Position numbers and translations under genes: made by a program. The notes under the pieces were generated by a model, which was given only the letters and a program-made list of their open reading frames with translations, did no database searches and was not told where the DNA came from. From Rhodospirillales bacterium (GTDB taxonomy: Bacteria; Pseudomonadota; Alphaproteobacteria; Acetobacterales; Acetobacteraceae), in the NCBI GenBank assembly GCA_028870815.1, contig JAGWOU010000118.1, forward strand, positions 1-6,313: a stretch of 6,313 bases of DNA, read 5' to 3'. Positions 1 through 6,313 of the stretch are shown piece by piece. How positions within the stretch are numbered: position 1 is the stretch's first letter; every line of letters starts with the position of its first letter.

Positions 1-65
1 CTGGAAAATTTATGATGATCTGCGTCTCCCGAGCCGCAACTCCCGAACTCGTGTTGGATTTTTAA
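1..65 (+). CDS. C-terminal end of a PDR/VanB-family ferredoxin-NAD(P)H reductase (5' partial)
   Basis: Frame 3 is open from the left edge to a TAA at 63-65 and encodes GKFMMICVSRAATPELVLDF. This matches the usual C-terminus of phthalate dioxygenase reductase (PDR)/VanB-type proteins, where the last cysteine of the plant-type [2Fe-2S] domain sits in a (M/I)xxCxSRA context and the chain ends in LVLD plus a hydrophobic residue. Cys at 21-23 would be that fourth cluster ligand. Such proteins carry FMN, NAD(P)H-binding and [2Fe-2S] domains and pass electrons to a partner oxygenase. The partner is probably the DUF3445 gene whose ATG lies only 3 bases after this stop, so the two are almost certainly cotranscribed and may be translationally coupled. 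HODM/Dmm-type amine demethylases are known to use a flavin/[2Fe-2S] reductase subunit, which fits. Only 20 residues are visible, so the assignment rests on the tail motif and on context. Confidence 0.72.
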   Translation, partial: GKFMMICVSRAATPELVLDF

Positions 66-68
66 GCC

Positions 69-1124
69 ATGGACCTTAACCTTAAGCCTGCCGAGAGCTT
101 TCGCGGCGATTATAGCTTCGCCAATTCGGGCGAGGCGATTCTGCGCTTTCCGTTTCCTTTCCCGGAAGATGTTTACATGTATTCCGTGAACATCGAACCG
201 CATGTGCGTGGCGGCCCAACTCAGGCGTTTGACGCCGTGTTCGATCTCGACGAGCATTATGTGGGCGATATGGCCGACCGTGTTTTGGTCCTACAGGAAG
301 ATCCCCTGCGTTGCCAGGTTTTGCCGCATATGATGGAAGCGGAGTGGGACACGCTGGAGTTGCTGATGGAAAGTCTGGCACAGGATTATCCGCAGCATTT
401 CTCTCTGACCAAGAACGGCGATGAATGGCATTGGGTGAACCGGCCACTGAATATCGAGCAGCATTTTATATTTGGCAAAGAGGATACGCTGCCTTGCCCA
501 CCCTTTGAATATATCACCCGCCAGGTGCAGGGCGATTTCTCTTTGCAGGATCAGCGGGATAATAACCTCTTCATGGATGGCGGTATGGTCACCTCGCAGG
601 CAGACTGGTCGCTGAATTTCGATATTGGCATGTCCTTCCACGAATGGCATGGCCCGGTGCCGGTGGCGCATGAATTGGGCGTCTTTGATCGAGCCTTAGC
701 CTTCCTGCTCCGGCTTCAGCATGGCAAACCCGTGCGGAGACTCAATTGGACGCTTACGGCCAACCCGCGCCTTGATACTTCACCCGAGAATTACCCCGTT
801 TGGGGGCCGGAGCGCGCCACGATCACGCCCGAGAATGTCGGCCACCGTATGTGCTTGCGCGTTGAGTTGCAAACATTGACGCGCCTGCCAAGATCAAATG
901 CAATTCTGTTCGGCATACGCGGTTATCTTATCCGGCTTGAGGAGCTGGCGCGCGTGGGAAAATGGGCCGCCAGGATGCACCGCGTGTTGCGCGATCTGCA
1001 TCCTGAAATCGCCGAGTATAAAGGCACAGGTCGCTATCGTCAGATCATCGTGGACTACTTGGCACCGTTTGATGATGGACGTGTGCTGAATTCAGGTATT
1101 GCGCCGGAACAGGAAACGGTTTGA
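69..1124 (+). CDS. DUF3445 / heme-dependent oxidative N-demethylase alpha-subunit family protein (dimethylamine monooxygenase-like)
   Basis: This 351-residue protein has no signal peptide or membrane segment, so it is probably cytoplasmic. Family hallmarks are HEWHGPVP (191-198, counterpart of the usual IHxPVP), RRLNWTLT (223-230), and the strongly conserved LRVELQTLTRLPRSNAILF (263-281) followed by GIRGYL. The length is normal for a single-domain PF11927 protein. In the characterised relatives (HODM of Pseudomonas; the Dmm system of marine bacteria) the DUF3445 subunit binds heme in a PAS-like fold and oxidatively demethylates dimethylamine, giving methylamine and formaldehyde. Electrons come from a flavin/[2Fe-2S] partner, and the tail of such a reductase lies directly upstream. 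ATG 69 follows an in-frame TAA at 63-65 and has only a weak upstream TTGGA, which suggests coupling to the previous gene. The convergent neighbour is tmm, which supports an amine substrate. Family membership is secure; dimethylamine as substrate is inferred, and other N-methylated amines are possible. Confidence 0.85.
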   Translation: MDLNLKPAESFRGDYSFANSGEAILRFPFPFPEDVYMYSVNIEPHVRGGPTQAFDAVFDLDEHYVGDMADRVLVLQEDPLRCQVLPHMMEAEWDTLELLMESLAQDYPQHFSLTKNGDEWHWVNRPLNIEQHFIFGKEDTLPCPPFEYITRQVQGDFSLQDQRDNNLFMDGGMVTSQADWSLNFDIGMSFHEWHGPVPVAHELGVFDRALAFLLRLQHGKPVRRLNWTLTANPRLDTSPENYPVWGPERATITPENVGHRMCLRVELQTLTRLPRSNAILFGIRGYLIRLEELARVGKWAARMHRVLRDLHPEIAEYKGTGRYRQIIVDYLAPFDDGRVLNSGIAPEQETV

Positions 1125-1141
1125 AAAGCCTTTAAACCGAT

Positions 1142-1167
1142 AAGCCGCCCTTTCGGGCGGCTTTTTT
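1142..1167 (+). terminator. Intrinsic terminator after the DUF3445 gene, between convergent genes
   Basis: A perfect 9-bp stem (AAGCCGCCC at 1142-1150, GGGCGGCTT at 1155-1163) closes a TTTC loop and runs into a T tract ending at 1167. It begins 17 bases after the DUF3445 stop and ends 3 bases before the tmm stop on the other strand. Read on the minus strand the stem also forms, but it is followed by a poor T tract (TTATCGGTTT). It should therefore be a strong plus-strand terminator and at best a weak one for tmm. Confidence 0.9.
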
Positions 1168-1170
1168 ATT

Positions 1171-2514
1171 TCAGTGGTTCGCCAGGAATGAGTCCAGGCT
1201 GTCATCTTTCTGGTCCATCCATGGCGTGTGCAAAGGTGGCGCCATATTGCCTGTAATCACGGAAGGGAAGCTATGGTGACGATAGGTCAGCACGTCTTCT
1301 TCCTTATGGTGCTTCCATTCCTTGAATTGCTCCGCCATGACCTCCGGCTTGAAGTCTGGGTAATCGCTAAGTCCCAGCAAGTCGCGGATATAGGCGCATT
1401 GGAAGTCGATATCTTCCGAAGCATTGGCAGTGGATTGCTCGCGCTCACGATATGCCTTGCTATCGGCTTGCATGTCTTCCAGGGGCGGCAGAACAGCTTT
1501 GCCAAGAATGACATCGCGGGCGTACCAGGCCTGAGCATCAAACATATTGAAAGTATAATACTGGTCCTGCATGCCCAGATAAAGCAGCTTCGGATTTTTC
1601 TCCCACACCACGCCCTTGTAAAGCCCAAGCGGCCAGAGCCGGTTATTGGTTTTCAGCCGCATATCGTCAGGCAGAAAAGGAAAATGATGCTGATAGCCTG
1701 TGCAGAGTATCACGGCATCCACCTCCTTGGCGGTGCCATCCTTGAAGTGGGCAGTCTTGCCTTCCAACTTCATAAGCAAGGGCACTTCCGAGAATGCCGC
1801 AGGAAACGCAAAGCCCATCGGTCTGGTGCGATAAGAGAACGTGATCTCCTTGGCGCCATATTTGTAGCATTGCGTGCCGATATCCTCGGAGGAATAAGAA
1901 CTGCCAACACACAACACGTTCTTGCCGGCGAATTCCGCAGCGTCGCGGAAGTCATGCGCATGCAGCACGCGGCCTGGAAATTTCTCCAGCCCAGGGAACT
2001 CAGGCACGTTCGGCGTTGAGAAATGCCCGGAGGCTACCACTATATAATCGAAAACTTCGGAGTAGAGATGGTCATTCACTAAGTCGCGTACGGTAACGGT
2101 GAATTTGTCGTTGTCCTCGTCATACACCACATCCCGCACGGGTGAGCGGAAGCGGATGAACCGGCGCAAATTGCCCTTGGTAACCCGGCCAACGATATAA
2201 TCCCACAACACGGCGCGGGGTGGATAAGAAGGGATTGGTCTGCCGAAATGTTCCTCGAAGGAATAATCGGCGAATTCCAAAGCCTCCTTGGGGCCATTGG
2301 ACCACAAATAGCGGTACATCGAGCCGTGAACAGGCTCGCCATATTCATCCAGACCAGTCCGCCACGTGTAATTCCAAATTCCGCCCCAGTCCGCCTGCTT
2401 CTCGAAACAAACGATCTCCGGCAGTTCCAGGCCCTGTTTTTCCGCGGCTTCAAAGGCCCGCAGTTGCGCCAACCCGCTTGGTCCGGCGCCGATAATCGCA
2501 ACGCGAGGCTTCAT
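1171..2514 (-). CDS. tmm: Trimethylamine monooxygenase (bacterial flavin-containing monooxygenase, Tmm)
   Basis: Tmm oxidises trimethylamine to trimethylamine N-oxide using FAD, NADPH and O2 in the cytoplasm. It is the first step of aerobic TMA breakdown in many Alphaproteobacteria. The 447-residue length matches the family. Visible motifs are the FAD Rossmann GAGPSG (9-14), the Tmm-like block QADWGGIWNYTWRTG (40-54), LWSNGPKE (70-77) containing the likely catalytic Asn73, the FMO signature FPGRVLHAHDF (179-189, FxGxxxHxxxF), the NADPH-side GSSYSSED (204-211), and ILCTGY (269-274, the ATG-type FMO motif). Tyr207 lies where the mobile active-site tyrosine of marine Tmm is reported. The ATG at 2514 has AAAGGA 5 bases upstream. 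The gene stands alone on its strand, 288 bases downstream of thiC. No TMAO demethylase (tdm) lies next to it inside the window. Bacterial FMOs can also oxidise other soft N and S nucleophiles, but the motifs point to Tmm. Confidence 0.93.
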   Translation of the reverse strand: MKPRVAIIGAGPSGLAQLRAFEAAEKQGLELPEIVCFEKQADWGGIWNYTWRTGLDEYGEPVHGSMYRYLWSNGPKEALEFADYSFEEHFGRPIPSYPPRAVLWDYIVGRVTKGNLRRFIRFRSPVRDVVYDEDNDKFTVTVRDLVNDHLYSEVFDYIVVASGHFSTPNVPEFPGLEKFPGRVLHAHDFRDAAEFAGKNVLCVGSSYSSEDIGTQCYKYGAKEITFSYRTRPMGFAFPAAFSEVPLLMKLEGKTAHFKDGTAKEVDAVILCTGYQHHFPFLPDDMRLKTNNRLWPLGLYKGVVWEKNPKLLYLGMQDQYYTFNMFDAQAWYARDVILGKAVLPPLEDMQADSKAYREREQSTANASEDIDFQCAYIRDLLGLSDYPDFKPEVMAEQFKEWKHHKEEDVLTYRHHSFPSVITGNMAPPLHTPWMDQKDDSLDSFLANH

Positions 2515-2651
2515 GTTTATCCTTTATTCGAAATGATCGAAGGGGTTTCCGTTAAAATGGTACCGAATGCGCACAGCCTTCCTATTACTGTCCAGAGTCA
2601 TGGCTCCGGCTCAGTTATTTCAAGGAAGGATATAAAAATCAGCGCAGGACA

Positions 2652-2687
2652 GCAATATATTTTTTAACTTTTAAGAAAAAATATTGC
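2652..2687. promoter_or_regulatory. AT-rich inverted repeat upstream of tmm (possible operator)
   Basis: GCAATAT (2652-2658) and ATATTGC (2681-2687) are perfect inverted arms, and most of the T run on the left can pair with the A run on the right with one base of offset, giving an imperfect 36-base dyad. It lies about 140-170 bases upstream of the tmm start in a locally AT-rich segment. It overlaps the upstream edge of a weak promoter-like pair. Size and position suit a regulator-binding site for tmm, but no regulator gene is in the window and AT-rich dyads arise by chance. A late terminator of thiC readthrough is an alternative: on the minus strand the right arm leads into T-rich sequence. 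Confidence 0.35.
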
Positions 2688-2730
2688 ACTAAAAGAAATT
2701 GCGTTATCTGCCAAACCTAAATACAGGATC

Positions 2731-2766
2731 GGCCCAGCCTGGCGTGATAAGACGCCAAACCGGGCC
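2731..2766 (-). terminator. GC-rich hairpin downstream of thiC (probable 3'-end structure)
   Basis: On the minus strand the arms at 2766-2753 and 2744-2731 form a 14-bp stem with every position paired (three of them G-U wobbles) around an 8-base loop. It begins 36 bases after the thiC stop. On the plus strand the wobble positions become A-C mismatches, so the structure is favoured only in the thiC-direction transcript. No T tract follows (GATCCTGTATTTAGG), so it is not a textbook intrinsic terminator. It may stabilise the mRNA end or assist factor-dependent termination. Confidence 0.5.
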
Positions 2767-2802
2767 GGGAATTCCATCTAAAGCTCTCTATGGCTTCAGG
2801 CT

Positions 2803-4647
2803 TTATGCATTGGCATCCGTGGTAACGGCGTCTTGCACGGGCACATAACGCTTGTGTCCTGCTTCGTTAAAGGCAGCACTTTTCTCCTGTAACCCTGCCG
2901 CGCGCGCGGCTTCGTCGCGGATGTCGTGGCTGATCTTCATCGAGCAGAATTTCGGTCCGCACATCGAGCAGAAATGCGCCGTCTTATGCGCCTCCTTGGG
3001 CAGCGTTTCGTCATGAAAATTGCGCGCTGTATCCGGGTCCAGGCCCAAATTGAACTGGTCTTCCCAGCGGAATTCAAATCGCGCGCGGGAGATGGCGTCG
3101 TCGCGGAGCCTCGCCGCCGGATGCCCCTTCGCCAAATCCGCAGCATGCGCCGCGAGTTTGTAGGTTATCACACCGGTTTTAACATCCTCACGGTTCGGCA
3201 GGCCGAGATGCTCTTTCGGCGTTACATAGCAAAGCATGGCGGTGCCGAACCAGCCGATCATCGCAGCGCCGATGGCGGAGGTGATGTGGTCATAGCCGGG
3301 CGCGATATCGGTGGTTAGCGGCCCAAGCGTGTAGAACGGCGCCTCGCCGCAAACGGCCAGTTGCTTGTCCATATTGGCTTTGATCTTGTGCATCGGCACA
3401 TGGCCAGGGCCTTCGATCATTACCTGGCAGCCTTTGGCCCAGGCGATTTTCGTCAACTCGCCCAATGTCTCCAGTTCGGCAAATTGCGCGGCGTCATTGG
3501 CATCGGCATTAGAACCGGGGCGCAAACCGTCGCCGAGCGAGAAGGAGACGTCGTATTTGCGCATGATGTCGCAAATCTCGTCGAAATGCTCATAAAGAAA
3601 GCTCTCCCGATGATGCGAGAGGCACCATTGTGCCATGATCGATCCGCCACGCGAAACAATGCCTGTCACGCGCTTCGCCGTTAGCGGAACATGCGCCAGC
3701 CGAACGCCGGCATGGATGGTGAAATAATCCACGCCCTGTTCGGCCTGCTCGATGAGAGTATCTTTGAAGATCTCCCAGCTCAGCTTCGAGGCGTCGCCAT
3801 GCACCTTCTCCAGCGCCTGATAGATTGGCACCGTGCCGATGGGCACGGGAGAATTACGCAGAATCCAGCCGCGAATATTGTGGATGTTGCGGCCCGTGGA
3901 GAGGTCCATCACCGTATCGGCGCCCCAGCGTATCGCCCAGACCAGTTTCTCAACTTCCTCGGCGGCCGAGGAGGTAACAGCAGAGTTACCGATATTGGCG
4001 TTGATTTTCACTAGAAAATTGCGCCCGATCACCATCGGTTCCAATTCCGGGTGATTGATATTCGCGGGAATGATGGCGCGCCCGGCGGCGATTTCTGAAC
4101 GGACGAATTCCGCGGTCACGAAGTCTGGAATGGCGGCTCCGAAGCTCTCGCCATCGGCCAAGCGCGCGTCGGCGCCCTGCGCGGCTTCGGCGCGGCCCAG
4201 ATTTTCCCGATGCGCGGCAAAAATCATTTCTTCGGTAATGATCCCGGCGCGGGCATATTCATATTGCGTGACGAGCCCACCTTCTTTCCCGGTGTGAGTC
4301 TCGTGCCGGGCAGGGCAGGGGGGTACGAGCATATCCCCGGCGGCGAAGCCATTATCTTCTGGCTGCACTTGGCGTCCCACGGCTTTGGCAAATCCACGCG
4401 TCGCGATCCAGCTCTCCCGCGGCTTCGGCAAACCGTCGTTCAGGTCGATCGCCGCTTCGGAAGCGGTATAAGGGCCGGACGTATCATAGAGCGGGAGCGG
4501 CAGCTCCTGTGCGCTGGGGTGCAGCGCGACTTCTCTGAACGGCACGGAGATATCTTCTCGCTCCGGTGCCCTGATGTAGATTTTACGTGATCCCGCGATC
4601 GCACCTGTGGTCACAGTCGCTGGTCTGGTCTGGGTTAAATCTTGCAT
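2803..4647 (-). CDS. thiC: Phosphomethylpyrimidine synthase ThiC
   Basis: ThiC converts aminoimidazole ribotide to hydroxymethylpyrimidine phosphate, the pyrimidine half of thiamine, by a radical SAM reaction in the cytoplasm. From ATG 4647 the protein is 614 residues, normal for the family. The N-terminal ThiC-associated domain is followed by the catalytic barrel. Visible motifs are NINHPELEP (196-204), SRGG (332-335), GDGLRPG (372-378), GPGH with His416, PKEH with His480 (probable zinc ligands), and the C-terminal CX2CX4C motif Cys560-Cys563-Cys568, which binds the [4Fe-4S] cluster. The start is set by GAGGAG 7 bases upstream; the frame stays open to a TTG at 4719, but that codon lies inside the riboswitch and would add 24 unconserved residues. 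Expression is very likely repressed by TPP through the leader. No other thi gene is in the window, so thiC appears to be a single-gene unit here. Confidence 0.98.
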   Translation of the reverse strand: MQDLTQTRPATVTTGAIAGSRKIYIRAPEREDISVPFREVALHPSAQELPLPLYDTSGPYTASEAAIDLNDGLPKPRESWIATRGFAKAVGRQVQPEDNGFAAGDMLVPPCPARHETHTGKEGGLVTQYEYARAGIITEEMIFAAHRENLGRAEAAQGADARLADGESFGAAIPDFVTAEFVRSEIAAGRAIIPANINHPELEPMVIGRNFLVKINANIGNSAVTSSAAEEVEKLVWAIRWGADTVMDLSTGRNIHNIRGWILRNSPVPIGTVPIYQALEKVHGDASKLSWEIFKDTLIEQAEQGVDYFTIHAGVRLAHVPLTAKRVTGIVSRGGSIMAQWCLSHHRESFLYEHFDEICDIMRKYDVSFSLGDGLRPGSNADANDAAQFAELETLGELTKIAWAKGCQVMIEGPGHVPMHKIKANMDKQLAVCGEAPFYTLGPLTTDIAPGYDHITSAIGAAMIGWFGTAMLCYVTPKEHLGLPNREDVKTGVITYKLAAHAADLAKGHPAARLRDDAISRARFEFRWEDQFNLGLDPDTARNFHDETLPKEAHKTAHFCSMCGPKFCSMKISHDIRDEAARAAGLQEKSAAFNEAGHKRYVPVQDAVTTDANA

Positions 4648-4678
4648 CCGCACTCTCCTCAATAAGTACGGAGAGCGG
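4648..4678 (-). promoter_or_regulatory. Shine-Dalgarno-masking hairpin of the thiC leader (riboswitch expression platform)
   Basis: On the minus strand CTCTCC (4675-4670) is complementary to GGAGAG (4658-4653), which overlaps the thiC Shine-Dalgarno sequence GAGGAG. Three further pairs form between 4676-4678 and 4648-4650 across a 2-base bulge, bringing the stem to the base before the ATG; the loop is 11 bases. The same 5' arm (4680-4669, ACCCGCTCTCCG) can instead pair with the aptamer's 3' end (4710-4697, CGGAGGGACGGGGT) through about 12 pairs with two bulges. The two pairings exclude each other, the usual logic of a translational TPP switch: ligand holds the aptamer, frees the arm and masks the ribosome site. 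Both pairings were read by eye, not computed. Confidence 0.65.
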
Positions 4679-4696
4679 GTGGCTGGCGCCTGATAA

Positions 4697-4797
4697 ACCC
4701 CGTCCCTCCGCCGGTACAAACCGGATCAGGTTCAAAGGGTCTATCGCGGTGGAAACTCCCAGCGACATCTCAGCTCCTTCACGGAGCCCCCCTCGGT
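4697..4797 (-). promoter_or_regulatory. TPP (THI-box) riboswitch aptamer controlling thiC
   Basis: Read 5' to 3' on the minus strand, the conserved TPP elements appear in order: CCGAGGGGGGCTCC (P1/P2 5' side), a GCTCC/GGAGC P3 stem, CTGAGATG (pyrimidine-sensing CUGAGA), ACCCTTTGAACCTGAT (P2 3' side and P4), CCGGT/ACCGG (P5), and GGCGGAGGGACGG (pyrophosphate-side GCGnAGGGA and P1 3' side). The aptamer ends about 50 bases before the thiC ATG. TPP binding should lower thiC expression. The leader has no T-tract terminator between aptamer and start codon, and its fold points to translational rather than transcriptional control. Confidence 0.97.
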
Positions 4798-4803
4798 ACG
4801 CGC

Positions 4804-4833
4804 ATCACAACGCGATCGAGGCGCGCTTGTCAA
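4804..4833 (-). promoter_or_regulatory. Predicted sigma-70-type thiC promoter
   Basis: The minus strand has a perfect TTGACA -35 box (4833-4828), an 18-base spacer, and TGTGAT (4809-4804, four of six matches to TATAAT). Transcription would start near 4797, exactly at the 5' edge of the TPP aptamer. The placement supports the call; the -10 box is only moderate. Confidence 0.6.
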
Positions 4834-4870
4834 TGTGCTTGGATGGCTTTCCCCACATTGTCACGCAGAC

Positions 4871-4907
4871 AAAAAAACGCCTCAGTAAGCCGAAGCTTAT
4901 TGAGGCG
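4871..4907 (-). terminator. Intrinsic terminator downstream of gcl
   Basis: On the minus strand a 13-bp stem (4907-4895 with 4890-4878, one A-C mismatch) is capped by a C(UUCG)G tetraloop and followed at once by seven T residues (complement of 4871-4877). It lies 54 bases after the gcl stop. It should end the gcl transcript before the thiC promoter, insulating riboswitch-controlled thiC from readthrough. Confidence 0.9.
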
Positions 4908-4929
4908 CTCTTTCCAGTGTTTGCAAAAT

Positions 4930-4953
4930 GCCTGCTTGCTGCTGCAAGCAGGC
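4930..4953 (-). terminator. Perfect hairpin directly after the gcl stop
   Basis: GCCTGCTTG (4930-4938) and CAAGCAGGC (4945-4953) are perfect inverted arms; an inner C-G pair leaves a 4-base loop. It starts 7 bases after the gcl stop in the gene's direction and is followed on the minus strand by ATTTTGC, a weak T tract. Together with the T-rich terminator 23 bases further on it forms a tandem 3' end. It may be an auxiliary terminator or an mRNA-stabilising stem. Confidence 0.55.
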
Positions 4954-4960
4954 GAATGCG

Positions 4961-6313
<1,353 letters not shown>

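Larger units (their letters stand above)
2515..2802. other. Intergenic region between tmm and thiC
   Basis: These 288 bases lie between the tmm start and the thiC stop, both on the minus strand. I see no convincing gene; plus-strand frames entering from inside tmm are antisense shadows. The part nearest thiC (2731-2766) holds a GC-rich hairpin. The middle (about 2630-2700) is markedly AT-rich and holds an inverted repeat. The stretch from about 2630 down to 2515 should hold the tmm promoter and leader. The only promoter-like pair I can offer is a minus-strand TTGCTG, 17 bases, TATCCT arrangement (about 2656 down to 2628), which is weak. A short dyad TTCGA-N5-TCGAA (2527-2541) sits just before the tmm ribosome binding site. 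Confidence 0.6.

Noticed and set aside
2..79. Alternative upstream open frame (frame 2) ending at a TAA at 77-79, overlapping the DUF3445 start
   Set aside because: It is also open from the edge, but its translation is rich in Arg and Ser and matches nothing I recognise. Frame 3 in the same bases gives a clear reductase C-terminus and stops cleanly before the ATG.
82..447. 121-codon minus-strand frame opposite the DUF3445 gene
   Set aside because: Low-complexity Arg/Pro-rich translation typical of a shadow frame; the plus-strand protein carries the conserved motifs.
1228..2019. 263-codon plus-strand frame opposite tmm
   Set aside because: It is an antisense shadow of a well-supported tmm; the translation has no family motifs and no plausible ribosome binding site was seen.
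2527..2541. Short dyad TTCGA-N5-TCGAA just upstream of the tmm ribosome binding site
   Set aside because: Arms of only five bases are expected by chance, and nothing else marks it as an operator.
2248..2667. 139-codon plus-strand frame running from within tmm into the intergenic region
   Set aside because: Most of it is antisense to the conserved N-terminus of Tmm, and the rest runs through the AT-rich dyad. There is no recognisable protein feature.

Overview
The window looks like the chromosome of an alphaproteobacterium. The evidence is that the trimethylamine monooxygenase, ThiC and glyoxylate carboligase all resemble proteobacterial family members, there is a TPP riboswitch in front of thiC, coding density is high, and GC is moderate to high. 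I cannot place it more finely from sequence alone. There is no sign of phage, IS elements, CRISPR arrays, tRNA or rRNA.

Layout. (1) Positions 1-1124, plus strand: the last 20 codons of a PDR/VanB-type ferredoxin-NAD(P)H reductase, then after a 3-base gap a complete DUF3445/PF11927 gene (heme-dependent oxidative N-demethylase alpha-subunit family). They end at a strong intrinsic terminator (1142-1167). (2) Positions 1171-2514, minus strand and convergent: a flavin monooxygenase with the features of bacterial trimethylamine monooxygenase (Tmm). (3) Positions 2515-2802: a gene-free stretch with an AT-rich inverted repeat on the tmm side and a GC-rich hairpin on the thiC side. (4) Positions 2803-4833, minus strand: thiC with a TPP riboswitch, a promoter whose predicted transcription start falls at the aptamer edge, and a foldable Shine-Dalgarno-masking switch. 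(5) Positions 4871-6313, minus strand: the C-terminal three quarters of glyoxylate carboligase (gcl), followed by two hairpins. Its 5' end lies outside the window.

How the genes fit together. Regions 1 and 2 suggest a methylated-amine oxidation locus. Tmm would oxidise trimethylamine to its N-oxide. The reductase plus DUF3445 pair looks like part of a dimethylamine monooxygenase (Dmm/HODM-type) that demethylates a secondary amine. The TMAO demethylase (Tdm) that would link the two steps is not in the window, nor are the other Dmm subunits. thiC (pyrimidine moiety of thiamine) and gcl (glyoxylate to tartronate semialdehyde, itself a ThDP enzyme) look like separate housekeeping units. The only link visible between them is thiamine diphosphate. 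I found no clearly undescribed system. The most worthwhile observations are the split amine-demethylase operon at the left edge and the detailed two-state architecture of the thiC leader.
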